A stretch of DNA of 64,000 bases from Pseudopyrenochaeta lycopersici (Eukaryota; Ascomycota; Dothideomycetes; Pleosporales; Pseudopyrenochaetaceae), in contig NHZP01000037.1 in assembly GCA_003313425.1 (NCBI GenBank), forward strand, positions 496,001 through 560,000, written 5' to 3'. Of this stretch, positions 24,365-36,892 are shown one piece after another (position 1 is the first letter of the stretch; each line of letters opens with the position of its first letter). The notes under the pieces are model-generated. The model had not been told where the DNA came from. It worked only from the letters and a program-made list of their open reading frames with translations, and did not search any database. A program made the translations under genes and the position numbers.

Positions 24365-26241
24365 ACGTACTTCACAAGCGAATCGTTAACACAAGCAAAC
24401 CGTAGGATCTTTCTTGGCACTGCAAAACCACTACTATTAATAACACTACTACCTAATTTTATAAAATAATTATATTGCGCAAGGTTTCTTAACGTGCTGG
24501 ACAAGTCCTTACGTTATGTCTAGTTAACATACACTTCCTGCAGCAGCGCGGGGCTTAACTTAAAGGCTTATATGTCGCATTACTATCCTTACTTTGTGCA
24601 GCTTCTAGAAGCACTACAGCGTCCTGTAATTACTTAACTACCTCCTTAAGTATAAGACTCTCTCTTTAAGTAATATACTTAACTTTAATGTTACTCTTTT
24701 TAACTACTTTAGCATTCTAAGCCTGTGCACGCTTAAGTTCCTCTGCTATAATCGCTGTTGCTTATAACGCTAACTTAGCACTCTTTACTATCTTTCTTAT
24801 TACTACTATTATAGGCGACGTAAATTATCGCTAAAGCTTATATTATTAGCGTCTTACAGCTCTCTGCTGCTTCTTAATCTGTCGCACTGTTTTAGGTATG
24901 TTAGTTACTAAGTTTATTAAGGAAGATAAGGGCTTAGATAGTAGTAGGATGTTAATTATAATTACACCTAATCTATCTAGTACCTTATTAGGATTAAATA
25001 GGAAAATACTAGTAGCCTAAAATATGCTTTTAATATTACTGTTACTTAGCGCTTTAGGACGAGCAGTAGCGTAGATCTGAAGGAAATCGTCTATATTAAC
25101 ATAGTTCTAGCCGTTACAAGCTAACATCTCTACCCCTTAATAATAGCGCTACTTAACTAAACTAAAGCAGGCAATATCTAATAGTTATAGAATGTGCGAA
25201 GAATGTAAAAGCAGCTATAACAGGATAATATTGTTGTTCCTCGCGTACGTTTTAAATGGCTCTAAACAGTGGCTGCTGTGTCTATCTATAATAAGGAGTC
25301 GTTTAGTGCCTTTAGTGTATTACTTTATATAAGGATTAAACACTTCTATAAGCTATAGATAGCCTCGTCTATTATTAAACTATCTAGTTTCGCTATAGGC
25401 GATTACCTAGTTATCTAGAATACCTGTGTCCTTATTAAACTAGACGTTCTAGAACACCTTCCCTTTAGCGATAACTATAGCTAGTATGCGGCGTTTAGCG
25501 ACGTTAATGCATTTAATAACAGTTATCTAGTCTTAATCGCTAGGCTGTATGTGGCATTAGGGGCTATCTGCTGCCGTCACGACCTTAGCTGTACTAATGT
25601 TACCTCTTAGGAAGCTAATCTCGTCTATGTTATAGATGTTGTTATCTTATATGCTATGCTTATTAGCCACGTTTCTAAGGAGCCGAAAATATTCATTAAT
25701 TGCTTTAGGATCCTCCTGTTTTACTCTTTAATAGTCGTATTTTCTGCTCTATATAATTTGTACTTTAGGAGTGCGTTAAACGTAGTTAGTGACCTAATTT
25801 TTACTAACTAGCCGCTTGCCCTGCAGTCGACGCAACATATTTGCAGTGTCTTTAACCATCTACTTGCGAGGGGGATATCCGCGGGTAGCAAGGTCTAATA
25901 TCTACCCAGTTAGTGTCTGTTCTTCATCGTTGTTAAGGTTTCTGCTGTTTGCAATAGTTTTAGCGCGCGGCGCGCGACTGTGTAGGCGCTGTTAGAGTGT
26001 GTCGTAGTTTACGCGATATGTAGACGACGCCTTATAGGTGCTTAAGATTTAATTATTTCTTAACGCGTTAATAGCATATAAAATCCGTCCTTCTTATTCT
26101 AAAGCTATAGTTTTCGAATTTTAAGGCATAGTACTAGTTAGGATTGCGAAATGTAGACTGTTGGTGGGGTGCCAAGAAAGATCCTACGGTTCGCTTGTGT
26201 TAACGGTTCGCTTGTGTTAACGGTTCGCTTGTGAAGTACGT
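24365..26241 (-). mobile_element. Pogo/Fot1-type transposon P2 with iterated TIR motif
   Basis: 1,877 bp flanked by TA, with inverted ends starting ACGTACTTCACAAG. The left TIR contains one 17-bp unit (cgaatcgttaacacaag) before the shared accgtaggatctttcttggca; the right TIR contains two such units. Inserted in P1. The transposase is on the minus strand. Confidence 0.92.
24480..26130 (-). pseudogene. P2 transposase (HTH + DDE_1)
   Basis: Minus-strand reading gives NIYNIDEISFLRG (about 25640), LLIIDRHSSH (about 25290) and HSSHIL*LLDIACF (about 25200), the three acidic positions of a pogo DDE_1 transposase; all three Asp seem kept. Stops are at Gln, Trp and Arg positions and include some frame uncertainty in the N-terminal part. 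It would cut and paste elements with ACGTA ends at TA targets. RIP here is moderate. Confidence 0.8.
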
Positions 26242-26984
26242 TATATATATGATATAGATAAGAAAGGCTTCCTTATTAGTATACTCTTTAAGAGTAAACG
26301 CGTATTTTTTAAGAGTATATATAAGTTAGGAAAACTAAAGTATATTATCTAGAATAGTAATCGCAACTAGATTACTACTATAGCTTACATCTATACTAAT
26401 AGTATAGCTTTTTTACTAGCGTTTATTTACTAGGCTGCCTCTAGTGCTATATAAGATACTTAGTTATAAAATTTTAAGGCTATATAATATAAAGCCTTCT
26501 TTACCTTATTATTAAGTAGATAGATAAGTAATAATATTAGCCTAAAGCTAGCTTAAATAAGTCTTTAATTGCAAGACTAAAGCTAAGGCGCGTAGCTTAT
26601 AGTAGCTACTTATCCTTAATAGCTATAGATCTAACGTAACTATAGATTTTATAGATTTTTATAATAATAATAAGATACTCCTTACTATATTACCTCCTTA
26701 TTTAATATATACGCTTTAGCTGCTTAATATATGCCTCTTTACTCCTCTTACAGCTGCCTACTATAATAAACTTAATATCTTTATATATAAAGCGTAAGGA
26801 TTTACTTTAATTATAAAATATAATTTCTTTAAGTTATTCTATAGTACCTAGTACTTAGCGTTTATAAAATAAAGATTTTAAAGGCGTTTAAGGTTACAGG
26901 GCTCTTACTTTTTAAACTAAATATTATACTTGAAAGGTTTAATGCTATAACACTACGTAATAAGTAGCTATCCTTAAGTAGTAG

Positions 26985-27341
26985 TGTGCCGTTGCACAGG
27001 GTACCTGGGCAATCAGGTGATGATAGGTTTCCTTTGTCAGCGAAATTTGGTGATAAGAATTAGAGATGCGAGAGATCTTAACATTATGCACCACACACCA
27101 CAATAATTTACTTTAATACTAAGATTTTGCGAAGTAGCTAGTGCATTAGCTACGTTAATTTAATAAGATTTTAGACTATTTTACTTATTACTTTTAATTA
27201 GGCTCTATACCTACCTTTGTTTCCAGTAGACTGTATAGGCAGGGCTGCTCCTGTTATTTACGCATATTTAATTCCAGCGTTACCTCTTATTTATAATACT
27301 AGAACTACAGGATTATGCTAAACTACCTTATTAACTCTATA
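26985..27341 (-). repeat. LTR-D, RIPed copy
   Basis: 357 bp, similar to the reverse complement of the clean solo LTR at 49030-49401: it starts tgtgccgttgcacaggg and ends ttaactctata (clean copy ...aactccaca). Differences are mostly C-to-T and G-to-A. The flanks gtag and aact do not match, so it may be one end of a deleted element or a rearranged solo LTR. Strand is set relative to the 49030 copy. Confidence 0.8.
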
Positions 27342-27830
27342 AACTATAGCGAAGCCTAAGGGGCATAACAGTCTGTTCTAGTTAGGCTATAGCTAATAAG
27401 AGCAGAAAGAGCTAATATAGTATTAAACTATTAACGTTAAAAACATAAATATAAGAGCGCTATATTGCGACACAGAGATTATAGGATTACCTAGAAAGAG
27501 CTAGGTGTCTGTTTAACTCTAACAAACCTTTAAGAGGGATAGCGCTGTTGCGGCCAGCCTTCAGAACTTTAGAGAGGGATAGCGCTGTTACGACTACCCC
27601 CTCTATATTTTTGGAGCTAAGAGTTAACAGGGGCTAGCTTTGTTAAGGCTGTATCCTTATTATCTTACTATAACAAGTTAAGACTTCCAATAAGATAAGC
27701 AGAAGCTAACTTAAGATTAGGAAAATAATAAGAAGAATAAGAATAAGATAACAGAAAACAGAAACAAGAATAACTATAAATAATTAAGAAATAAGTTAGA
27801 AGTAGTATAGTATTAGATTTTAGTTAATTA
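27342..27830. other. Leader or junk before Gypsy D gag, with a short direct repeat
   Basis: No coding motif seen. Two copies of a unit like agagggatagcgctgttgcg lie at about 27533-27553 and 27574-27594. 27710-27790 is A-rich. Its 5' LTR should be here if Gypsy D were complete, but I found no copy of the sequence at 35056-35336. Confidence 0.4.
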
Positions 27831-30000
27831 TTAGCTTTAGTAAGGCACAGCCTAGTAGTTGCAGTCTCCTTATTTAGTTATACTAAAGGGCCGCAGCAGC
27901 CTATTTAGGATTTAGCCTTTAGTTAACCTTATAGCTAAATTAACACTAGATTCGCTGTTATTTAGATTAGATCTTACGCCTACTATTAAGGTTATTAAGA
28001 AACATACTATAGATACTAGTAAAGTACTTATACCTATAAGGCTAGCAAGGAAAGACTTTCTATTAATAGGAAAAGATATTACTAAGTTCCTAGATAACTT
28101 TAATCGCTAGGCAGATAATAGCAGCTATAATAACTATTAAAAGATAAGAATCTTTCTAGATTTCTAAAATACTATATATAGAAGCTTTATTAAGAAAATA
28201 AGGCTATATAAAGTACTAGACTAGAAGAAGCTTTAAGAAGTAATAAAAGAGTATTAGCACGATTAAGATATAGCTTAACACATAGGAACGTAAGCGTTCC
28301 TAGAGACCTATGTTTCTAAGACGTTAAGAAAATTCCTAGGACTTTCTAAGTATTTAACTAACTTTACAGCGTACAGTAACGCTTATATTAAGATAGGCTA
28401 CCTGCATAGGACAGAGGCTAGCTTCTTTTTCGCTAGAGGCCTTCTAAGAGAAGACTAAGACATAATCTTTATCTACATGTATAAAGGACTAATTCTAGAT
28501 AAGCTAGAGAGTTTTAATATTAAGAAGATTTACACGTATCTTAAGCGCGTGTACTGCTAGAGAGAGGGGATAAAATGGATATCTCTTAGCTATATAGAAA
28601 GAGAGGCTAAGCTTACACACTAGATCCTAGATTAAGAAAAGAAAACATTAACAGCTAAGCAGCTAAAAGACGCAGTTAATAAGTACAAGAAAAGTAAAGT
28701 TTAAGAGGAAGCTAGGCCTACTCTTCTACCTAGTATAGATCTAGAGGTTTAAGACCTTATTTTAGCCCTTAGTAACTAGAAGATTAGCCTAGCTAAGGTT
28801 AATAAGATAATAGTTTATCCTAAACTTAGTTAGATTCTAAGGAACCTAGCTACGTACGCGTACTTTATTAGCTAAGTCGTCTTAAGAGATAATGCTAAGC
28901 AGCTACTATTAGAAAGGAATAATAGCTCTTACGTAACAGCAGCCCCTCGCAACTTAAATCCTTAGTAAGGCGCGATTACTATCTAAGGCTGCAAATATTA
29001 AAACACTTATAATATATGTAACCTCCCTAGTTATATTACTAGAGAATATAAGCTATATTAGCTGCTTTTATATCTTAGCTAGATTAGCTTTAAGTAGAAC
29101 AGAGAAGCTAGATATAAGACTTACTATTTTAGTCCTTCGCATAAAAGGTTAGGATAAATCTAAAGAACTGTACCCTAAACGCTATAGCTCTATTAGTTAA
29201 AATAGAAAATTTAGGAGTATTACAGAGTTACTAATAATATCCTAGATTAGCTACCATTAGTAGTGTGTCTAGAGAAGTTTAATAGAGTAGACTTAAGGCC
29301 TGCTTAATATTAAAAGCTTAGACTACTAGCTGCGCAGTAACAGAAGGTAGTTAGTCCTAATATAAATATAATTATAGAAGATAGATATAGTAGGGTAGCT
29401 ATAAGCCTAGCTAAGGATCTTCTAAACTTTTAGAATGTTAGGATATTACTAAGAAGCTTAACTAAGGCGTGTTTTGCCCTTAATAAGGTTACATCTTAGA
29501 ATATTATTCTAGGTGCTTTTAAGGAAGGAGTAGTAAATGCTAGCTTAACTTATATAGTAATACGTTCTTAAACGCGTTAGAATGTTAGGAAAGATCTAGT
29601 TCTTAAGAAAGTTAGGTGGGGTAAAGTTTAGAAGTAAGCTCCTGCTAAACCTCCTTATTCTAAGTAACTAAAGTAAGTTATAGTTAAGGACTATTATATA
29701 CCTACTATAAGAGGTAATATAATATTTAAACTAATATATATTAAGGAATTTAAGTAAGTAGAGCTAATTCTATTCGCAAGCTAAGCTTATAATAAGCTAT
29801 TCTCTCTTATATAGCCTCTAGATAATAATAGAAGCTTTTAAGATTTAAAAGCTAAGCCTAAATTTATTAGTTAGAATAAGAAAAAGAAGAACTAGAATAA
29901 CAGCCTTACTAATACAGAGCTCTGTTATTTGCTAGGCCTGTATCTAAACTGTATTACTACTACTATACTATATTAGGAGGTGCGTAGTATAACTTTTAGG
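27831..30000 (+). pseudogene. Gypsy D gag
   Basis: Plus frame with GKDITKFLDNFNR near 28067, KFLGLSKYLTNFTAYSNAY near 28330, ASFFFARGLLRED near 28422 and YIEREAKLTH near 28600, a pattern I associate with gag of a widespread ascomycete Gypsy family. No CCHC knuckle recognised. Further Lys/Arg-rich sequence follows (KDLVLKKVRWGKV, about 29600). TAA/TAG stops are frequent. Confidence 0.65.
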
Positions 30001-33000
30001 GACCTTATAAGCTAATATTAGCTTTAAAAATAAGTTAGAAATATATTAAGAGTAATTAATAAGCCTGCCGCGTTATTAGCTAGCGTAAACGCTGTAGAAT
30101 TAAGTATTAGGCCGGCTAGCTAATTAGTAATCGCTAGGTTAGCTAAGCGAGACCTGCTGAAACCTAGTTAGCTGACACCGCAGTGCCTTACCCTGCATAA
30201 CCCTGCGTCCGCCTAAGTTATTAGGGATGTTTAGAGGTATTTTTCTAATAAAGAAAAGGTAAATTAAATTAATTAGAGACTATTAGTCTTAAAAAAGGAC
30301 TAAATTTAGGGCTTAACTTAATATAATTTAGGACTTTTAATGCCTAAACTAGGTATAAAGCCCTAGGAATATATAATACTTAGTATAAAGCTTTAGTTAA
30401 TCCTACTAAATAAGAAGCTATAATAATTTAAAAGAAGATAGGTATAGCCTACGTATAGTATAACCTTCTAACCTGCTAGGCCTTATTTAATAGGCATGCA
30501 GTAAAGTATCTTATTAACACTAGCGTATAGATAAACCTTTTAAGATATAGTACAGCTAAGGTATTAAAGCTTACACATAAAGACTATAAGTAAGGTAGCT
30601 CGCATTAAGATAGAGTAGTTACTATAAATAGAAGTACTAATCCTTTTATAGGAACTGCGTAGAGTGTCCTAGTTAAAGTAAAGGAGGTAACTATTATTAG
30701 TTACTTTAGGATTATTTAAAACCTAATAAGATTAGCGATTTTAGGTAGACCTTAGTGCGCTTTAGTAAAGTTATTAATTTAGTATAATATATATAGAAGG
30801 ATTACGTGCAGGATTATTTCTGAGAATAGAGATAGAAACGCTGTCTTTATAGCCTCTAATCCTGCTCTGCTACATCTAAGAGACTATATACTAACTCTTA
30901 AAGATAAAAAAAATACGTAGTAGACACCCTTTCTAGGAAGGAGTATCTAGATTTAAGTAGAAGATACCTAGAATAATATTTTAGTTTAGAATCTTATTTA
31001 TCTTATATTTAGGTTAAGTATATTTAGGAGGCTAAGTTTATAAAAGCTTCTATTAGATTTAGTAAATTTTTATTTATTTTTATAACTAATAATAAGTAGT
31101 AGTTTAAAGAATAGGTAAAGTAAGTAATAGGTTATATAGTTAGAGCCTCTAAGGATCTTTTAGCTATATAAGAATTAGAGTCCTTTTTAGTTATGTGTAA
31201 ACTTAACTGTTAGGCGTAATAGGAAAAGAGAAGGAAGTATATAGATAGTTAGGTTAATACTCTATATAAGAGGGTAGCTAATAAGGTGCGACCTATAGAT
31301 ATTCCTGCAGTATTAGATATTAAGGAGTTTAGGCGTAAGGATTAGAAGCGATATACTATTGTGGAGGAAAAAGGGAGAGCTTGGCAACAGTTACCCAGGT
31401 GATCTATGAGATGGACCACTGTTTTGTCTAGGAGGCTTTGAGAGCCAGCTATATAAAGGAGAGCTGAGCACGGCCTATTACAGGGGCCATTATACGGTAG
31501 GAGCGTGAGCAGCGTGTACGCGTGCGCGAGCGCGCACGTGATCGCGCACGTGAATCTACCTTCAGGTGTCTCCTGCGTGAGCTTGCCCATCAGCTTGCAC
31601 GTGAGCGCGCCCTTGAATGCACACAAAAGACGTGTCTCTCCAGGGTAAGCTCCTACGTCAGCGCGCACGTGAGCCTACCGTACCCCAGGTCACAGCGCGT
31701 TGTTTGCAACAACTATTAAACTATAACTCTTAAGAAAAAGTCTAAGACCTCCTACTATAGAGCCTTTTAATTACCTTTTTAAGTGCAAATATATAGTATT
31801 CTTATAAGGCATAAGATTAATACTAGAAAGGCTAGCCTTATAAAAGTTTAGATTTAAGTTAATAAAATTAGAAGTTTAGTTATTTATTAAAATATTAATA
31901 AACAGAGAAGGCGCGATTACTTTTACTTTCTCTAAGATAGGATAAATTATTAAGGATATATATCCTCTATATAAAATATAGACTATTAAATATAAAGCTT
32001 AGTAAGAAAAATTATTCCTAATAGTGTAAGCTGTTAAGGAAGAGGTAGTTATAATATTTAATAACAGACTTAATTAAGGGGTACTAGAAAGATACGCTAG
32101 TTAGTATAGAAACTTATAGTTTCTAGTTAAAAAGAAGGATAAGAGTTATTAGATAATACTTAGGTTAATTAAGATAAACGCAGTATCTCTTAGGGATGCT
32201 AACCTGCCTCTAACAGCAGATAAATTCTCTAAGCGTTTTAGTAGATATTGTATTCTGTCTCTTATAAATCTATTCTTAGGATATAACTAGATTATACTTT
32301 ATCTAAATAGTAGAGATATAACTACCTTTTATACGCTAGTTAGTTTACTTTAATACTATATAATAGTTTAAGGCGTAACTAACTTAGTTATAGTCTTTTA
32401 GCAAGTAGTTATAAAGATTATAAAGGATTATTAGCTATATACTATTCCTTTTATAGATAATATTACTACTAGCGGTCCTAAAACTAACTATAGAGGAGAA
32501 GAAGTATTTCCTAGAGTAAGAAGATATATATTAGAATATATTTAATAGCTAGATAGGGCTCTAGCTAACGTAGAAAGAGCTAGAGCTATAATTTTAGGTA
32601 AGAAGTATTATTAGGGAGTCTCTAGATTAGGGGTAGTTAGATATAAGGTTACTGCGTAAGGGAGATATCTAGATTAATAGAAAGTAGCTAAGATTCTAGA
32701 TTAGCTAGAATACAGAAATATAAAAGAAGTAAGGGCATTTATAGGTATCTGTGTCTACTATAAGATATAGGTGCCTAGCTTTACTATTCGCGCGAAGCCT
32801 CTATTCTAGTTAATAAGGACTAGCGTTATATAGATATAGCAGGAAGCTTAATAAGAGGCTATACGTACCTTAAAGTAATATATTACTTTAGCCCTAGCGT
32901 TAGTAAGTCCTAATTATAAGAATAGAGGTATACTTTTTATAGTAGTAGATGCGAGTAAGGAAGGCGTAGGCGCGTCTCTTAAACAGATTAGAATAGATAG

Positions 33001-35055
33001 AAAGAGATACTTATATTAATTTAAAAGTATAATATAGTTAAAAGCTAAGAGTCTTTAGCACTTAATAAAGCTTAAGTATAAGGCAGTATTATAGGCGCTA
33101 AAGAAATTCAGAACCTAGCTATATAGATAATATTTTACTATTAGAATAGACGCTTAGACGCTTATTTATTAACTTAATAGATTATTACCTAATGTCCCTA
33201 GGTTAGTCTAAAATAGGTAGCTTACAGATATTCTTACCTAGGACTTTAATATTAAGTATATTCCTAGAAAGAAGAATATTATTACTAATACGTTATTACG
33301 TTATCTAAAGCTAGAAGGATAAGAATAGCTAAATAAGACTAAAGATAACCTTAAAGATTTTATTAAAAACGTAATTACTAATCTTAAGTTTACTTTACCT
33401 ACTAAGATAAGTAGGGTACTAGATAAGTAATACTTAGATAAGTCTAAAGTAATTACTTAGTTCTTAATAAGATTTAAGAAGCCTAAAGGCCTTATAAGGG
33501 TATAACTTTAAGCGTAGAAAAAGAGGGTAATAAATTTCTTTATGCGAGAAGGCTATTTATTCTGAAAGTCTATAAGGAATATAGTCATTCGTTAAGTTAT
33601 AGATAATCCTGATCTTAAGACTGTAGCTATATAGGAAGTACATCAACAGATTGGTCACAGAGGAGTGAACGGCGTCTATTCAATGCTTGCTCAACGATAC
33701 TAGTAGGAAAGGATGCATAAGGAGGTGCGACGCACGATTGCATTATGTAAACAGTACTAGCAAAGATTATTAAGTTATAAGTAAGAGGTACTAATAAATA
33801 CCTACTATTACGCGTTATAGGAATAAGTTACTATAGACGTTGTTTACATACTGCATTATTAAAGAAACAAATTTATTATAATTATATAAGAATACCTTAG
33901 TAGATAGCTAGAGGCACGAGTAATAGCTAATAATAAGTTATCTCCTATTACTAAGTTTTTATATAAAGAAATCTTATATTACTAGAGTATAATAAAGATA
34001 CTTACTATAGATAGCAAGCCTAATTTTAGAAAGGTAGTTAAAGCTCTTACTAAGATTTATTATATTAAGAGGATCTAGGTATTAGTATATAACCCTTAGG
34101 CTATAGGAAAAATTAAGGGTAGTTATAAGCTAATATATAACGTACTTATAAAGCTTCCTAGACTTTAGGTTAATAATCTTCTAATAGTATTATAGGTAGA
34201 CAGAATTTTTACTTAGAGTTAGACTAGATATTCTCCTTATTAGTTAGTTACTAGTTAGAATCTAGTACTTCTAATTAAGCTTACTCTTCTAATATAGTAG
34301 ATATTACTATTTAGATAAGTAATATTAAAAGGCTAGTTATTAGCAGTGCGAGCTATGCAGCTAGATTTAAGAGATTAATTTCTTAAGGACGCAGTATTAA
34401 GAACTAAGCGCCTGCGACGCAAAAAGAAGGAATATTAGGATAATTATAAAGAGATTTATTAAGAGGAAATTAAAGAAGATAACTTTATACTAATATAGGA
34501 CTTAGCTAGAGATATTAACATATTAAGAGATAAGAAGCTTATAAGCAGATAGCTAGGACTATATAAAGTCTTTTATACTAACTAAGATAAAGGTAACTAT
34601 TAACTTATAGACCTTAATAGCACGCGATTTAGAAATACTACTCTAGGATAGAGACTTAAACTATAGGTACCTTAAAATAAAAGTAAGGTCGCTTAGGAGT
34701 ATTAAGGTCGTGTAAAGCTATAAGATTCTTTGTTATAGGATACTAAAGCTAACTTTTTACTGCTGCCTACTTAATCTAATAACTCTTAAGATAATAAGTT
34801 TATAGTTATTAAGAATCCTAACTAAGACGCGATTTAGTTATAAGAGAAAGAGAATAATCCTCCTATAAACTTAGATTTATCTAAAGATATAATACAGCTA
34901 ACTGCGCGCAGCTATCCTATTATTATACTAAGATCTTTAATAGAGACTAAGAGACGACAATATGTTTAAATACCTAATTTAGAAATTAATTCTAACTTAG
35001 AAGATAAGCTTACTTAAGCCTAGGGGACAGGCTTTTATATTAAAGCAGGGGAGGG
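30001..35055 (+). pseudogene. Gypsy D pol, split by a solo LTR
   Basis: Protease-like region near 30700-30900 (LAILGRP then ISENRDRNAVFIASNP). RT from about 32090 has LVKKKD, RDANLPLTADKFS and, at 32450-32461, FIDN for the usual FLDD; then TTSGPKTNY, ARAIILGKK and EVRAFIGICVYY. RNase H includes VVDASKEGVGAS (32950) and LKKFRTQLY. Integrase HHCC region: EVHQQIGHRGVNGVY (33640) and LCKQY (second Cys to Tyr); core VTIDVVY, LTIDSKPNF with Asp intact, and Glu changed to Lys in GKIKGSY (about 34100). The frame runs to about 35020. The solo LTR at 31360-31711 sits between protease and RT. Confidence 0.8.
31360..31711. repeat. Fresh solo LTR rich in CACGTG motifs
   Basis: 352 bp, TG...CA ends (tgtggaggaaaaaggg / gttgtttgcaaca), flanked by ACTAT at 31355-31359 and 31712-31716. 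CpA and CG content look normal, unlike the pol around it, so it escaped RIP. It has a TATA-like ctatataaagg near 31449 and at least four CACGTG sites in a GC-rich stretch (about 31515-31675). Open frames on both strands here are by-products of that composition. Confidence 0.88.
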
Positions 35056-35340
35056 GCTGTATTTCCTTTATTAAATTTTCGCATATTTTTATATATTTAG
35101 TATTACATACACGCAGCCCAACCCCCTAGACATATAAAAATAAGTTAAAATTAAACGAAATATTATTTAGAGTCGCTAAGAGGTTAATCTCCTTATTACG
35201 CGATTAAAATTAGTAGAGAAATTAGGGTGTTAAAGAATCTAGCTAATAAGCAATCGCTAGGTAAGCTTAGCGAGACCTGCTAATATCTAATTAGCTAGAT
35301 AACTTAATATCTACGCTAGCAGTAGTAACGCAACTATAAG
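35056..35340 (+). repeat. Possible 3' LTR or 3' end of Gypsy D
   Basis: Follows a purine-rich aaagcaggggaggggc. Starts tgtatttccttta and may end near 35336 at agattaca. A segment around 35232-35297 (tagctaataagcaatcgcta...cgagacctgct) resembles 30110-30175 within Gypsy D. No 5' copy was found, so this is a suggestion only. Confidence 0.4.
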
Positions 35341-35399
35341 ATTACAGAGCGATAATTTAAATATACAGAATTAATTAAAGGAGGTAGAAGATAAGATAA

Positions 35400-36887
35400 T
35401 TAATATTTTTAAGTGTAAAGGTAAGTTTATAGCTGCGTTTAGTAGTAAGATAAGACCTGCTTAAGAAATATTCCTAAGTAGCCTACTCTTAAGAGGACCT
35501 GCTATGCTAGCTAATTAGGTAATAGGAAGGAGTTAAAATAATAGTAACTTTACCTTTTACTACGTTAACGAGCCTTAGCGGGGCTTTTAAGTAAAGTTAG
35601 GGAAAGAAAGATACTCTCTACTACTTAAACCTTCTCTAAATCTTAAGCCTATAGTTAATCCTATAAAGCCTAAGTTTCTCTTTCTTACTTCTTATTATTA
35701 TCTATTAAAACTTTCTAAGGTAAACATATAAGTGCCTGTTAGGTATAAACTTTAAGTAATATTACAGCCGCCTTAGACACATAAATAGCCTAGGAAGCGT
35801 CTACCCCTACTATTAAACCTAAAACCTTAACTAACTATAACTATAATTAAGCCTGCGCTAATAGAGATTATATAATTTACTAGTAAAGAAACTATTAAAG
35901 ACTACAGAACTAAACTTAAGCGTTATAGTAATATTAAAGTCCTTTAGCACGCAGGGATTATAGTAGACACTTAGGTTTAAAACTTACTGTAAGTCTCGCC
36001 TATTAAATAGAAGGGCATAGTAGATAATTAGATAGTAGCCTTAGTAACTTACTTTAATAAGACTTTAATCCTTATTATCGCGACTAAAGAATTTCTAAAA
36101 AGAAGACTAAGCCTAATATTATAGTATAGAGGTATTACTGCTTCAAAGCAGTAATATCCTATACTTAAGGACATAGATACTTATAAGAAGAAGAAGAAAA
36201 AGAAGATAGAGAGCGCGTTTACTTATCTAGACAAACACTATTAGTATATACTAAGGTAGGTTCTTATTCTATATTCTATTTAGGTAGTATACTTACACTC
36301 TAGCGTAACAGTAGTCTAATAGTTACTGAGTAGGACCTTACTAGATAACCTTACTCCCTTCTTTAACACAGCCCTTTACTATTAATAATAATCTGTAAAA
36401 AAGAGATAAGATAGATTTATTAATATTACTAACTAGGAAGAAGTACATTAGTAGATAGCTAATATACCTACTTAGATAAAGAAGTATTATAAGGATAGTA
36501 ACGCTAAGTTACGCGGTATTATTAATAAGTATAAGATGCCTGCCTCTAAGGTTACAGCTAATAATATAGAGACGCGCTCTAGATAAGAGTATCTTAACTA
36601 GATGTTCTAGATAGAGGTAATTAAATAGTATAGAAAGTAATTATATATAAGGACGAAGCTCCCTCTAAATATAACTATTCTACCTAAGTAGCTGCAGGAG
36701 AATTATTTTAGGTATTATAAGTAGACTAAGTTACTTCTTCCTGCTGCTAGTAATAGTAAGAATAATTCTGTAGATAAGGCTAGCGTCTAGACAACAGCCT
36801 TAGTAATAACTGCCTCTAAACGTACTAGAAGCTAAAGCCTTACTACTTTATTAAATATTAGAGGGCGTACGTAAGTTATTAAGCCTT
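35400..36887 (+). pseudogene. Unassigned long frame, first half (split by Gypsy B)
   Basis: One plus frame can be followed with only TAA/TAG interruptions from at least about 35850 to the insertion point: for example LILIIATKEFLKRRLSLI (about 36060), a KKKKKKK run (about 36185), SAFTYLDKHY, NAKLRGIINKYKMPASKV (36500) and ITASKRTRS (36810). After removing Gypsy B and one copy of CTAGT, the frame continues without shift at 43832. I do not recognise the family. It is RIPed, so it was probably repeated in the genome and may be part of an undescribed element. Confidence 0.5.
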
Positions 36888-36892
36888 CTAGT

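Larger units (their letters stand above)
23301..26984 (+). mobile_element. Pogo/Fot1-type transposon P1, RIPed and twice interrupted
   Basis: Plus-strand transposase with a pogo-type N-terminal HTH region (NINNIEDALTTL..., LPPLKPII, LVGKN*VNYFI; 23425-23748), then YSLYFKLL (24300), and after two insertions YIYDIDKKGFLIS (first Asp intact, 26250), LILNSYRSN (second Asp to Asn, about 26620) and LLNICLF (third Asp to Asn, about 26720), as in DDE_1 transposases. The left end has repeats around cacctaatgcacg (23352-23385). The right end is cut by the LTR at 26985, so TIRs cannot be paired. Interrupted by a solo LTR (23753-24223) and by pogo P2 (24365-26241). Confidence 0.8.

Noticed and set aside
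31342..31719. Open frames of 108 and 65 codons on opposite strands
   Set aside because: Both lie in or run over the edges of the fresh solo LTR, whose GC-rich composition leaves few stops.
26981..35340. LTR-D (26985) as the 5' LTR of Gypsy D
   Set aside because: The sequence after the Gypsy D purine tract (tgtatttcc...) does not resemble LTR-D, so pairing is unsupported.
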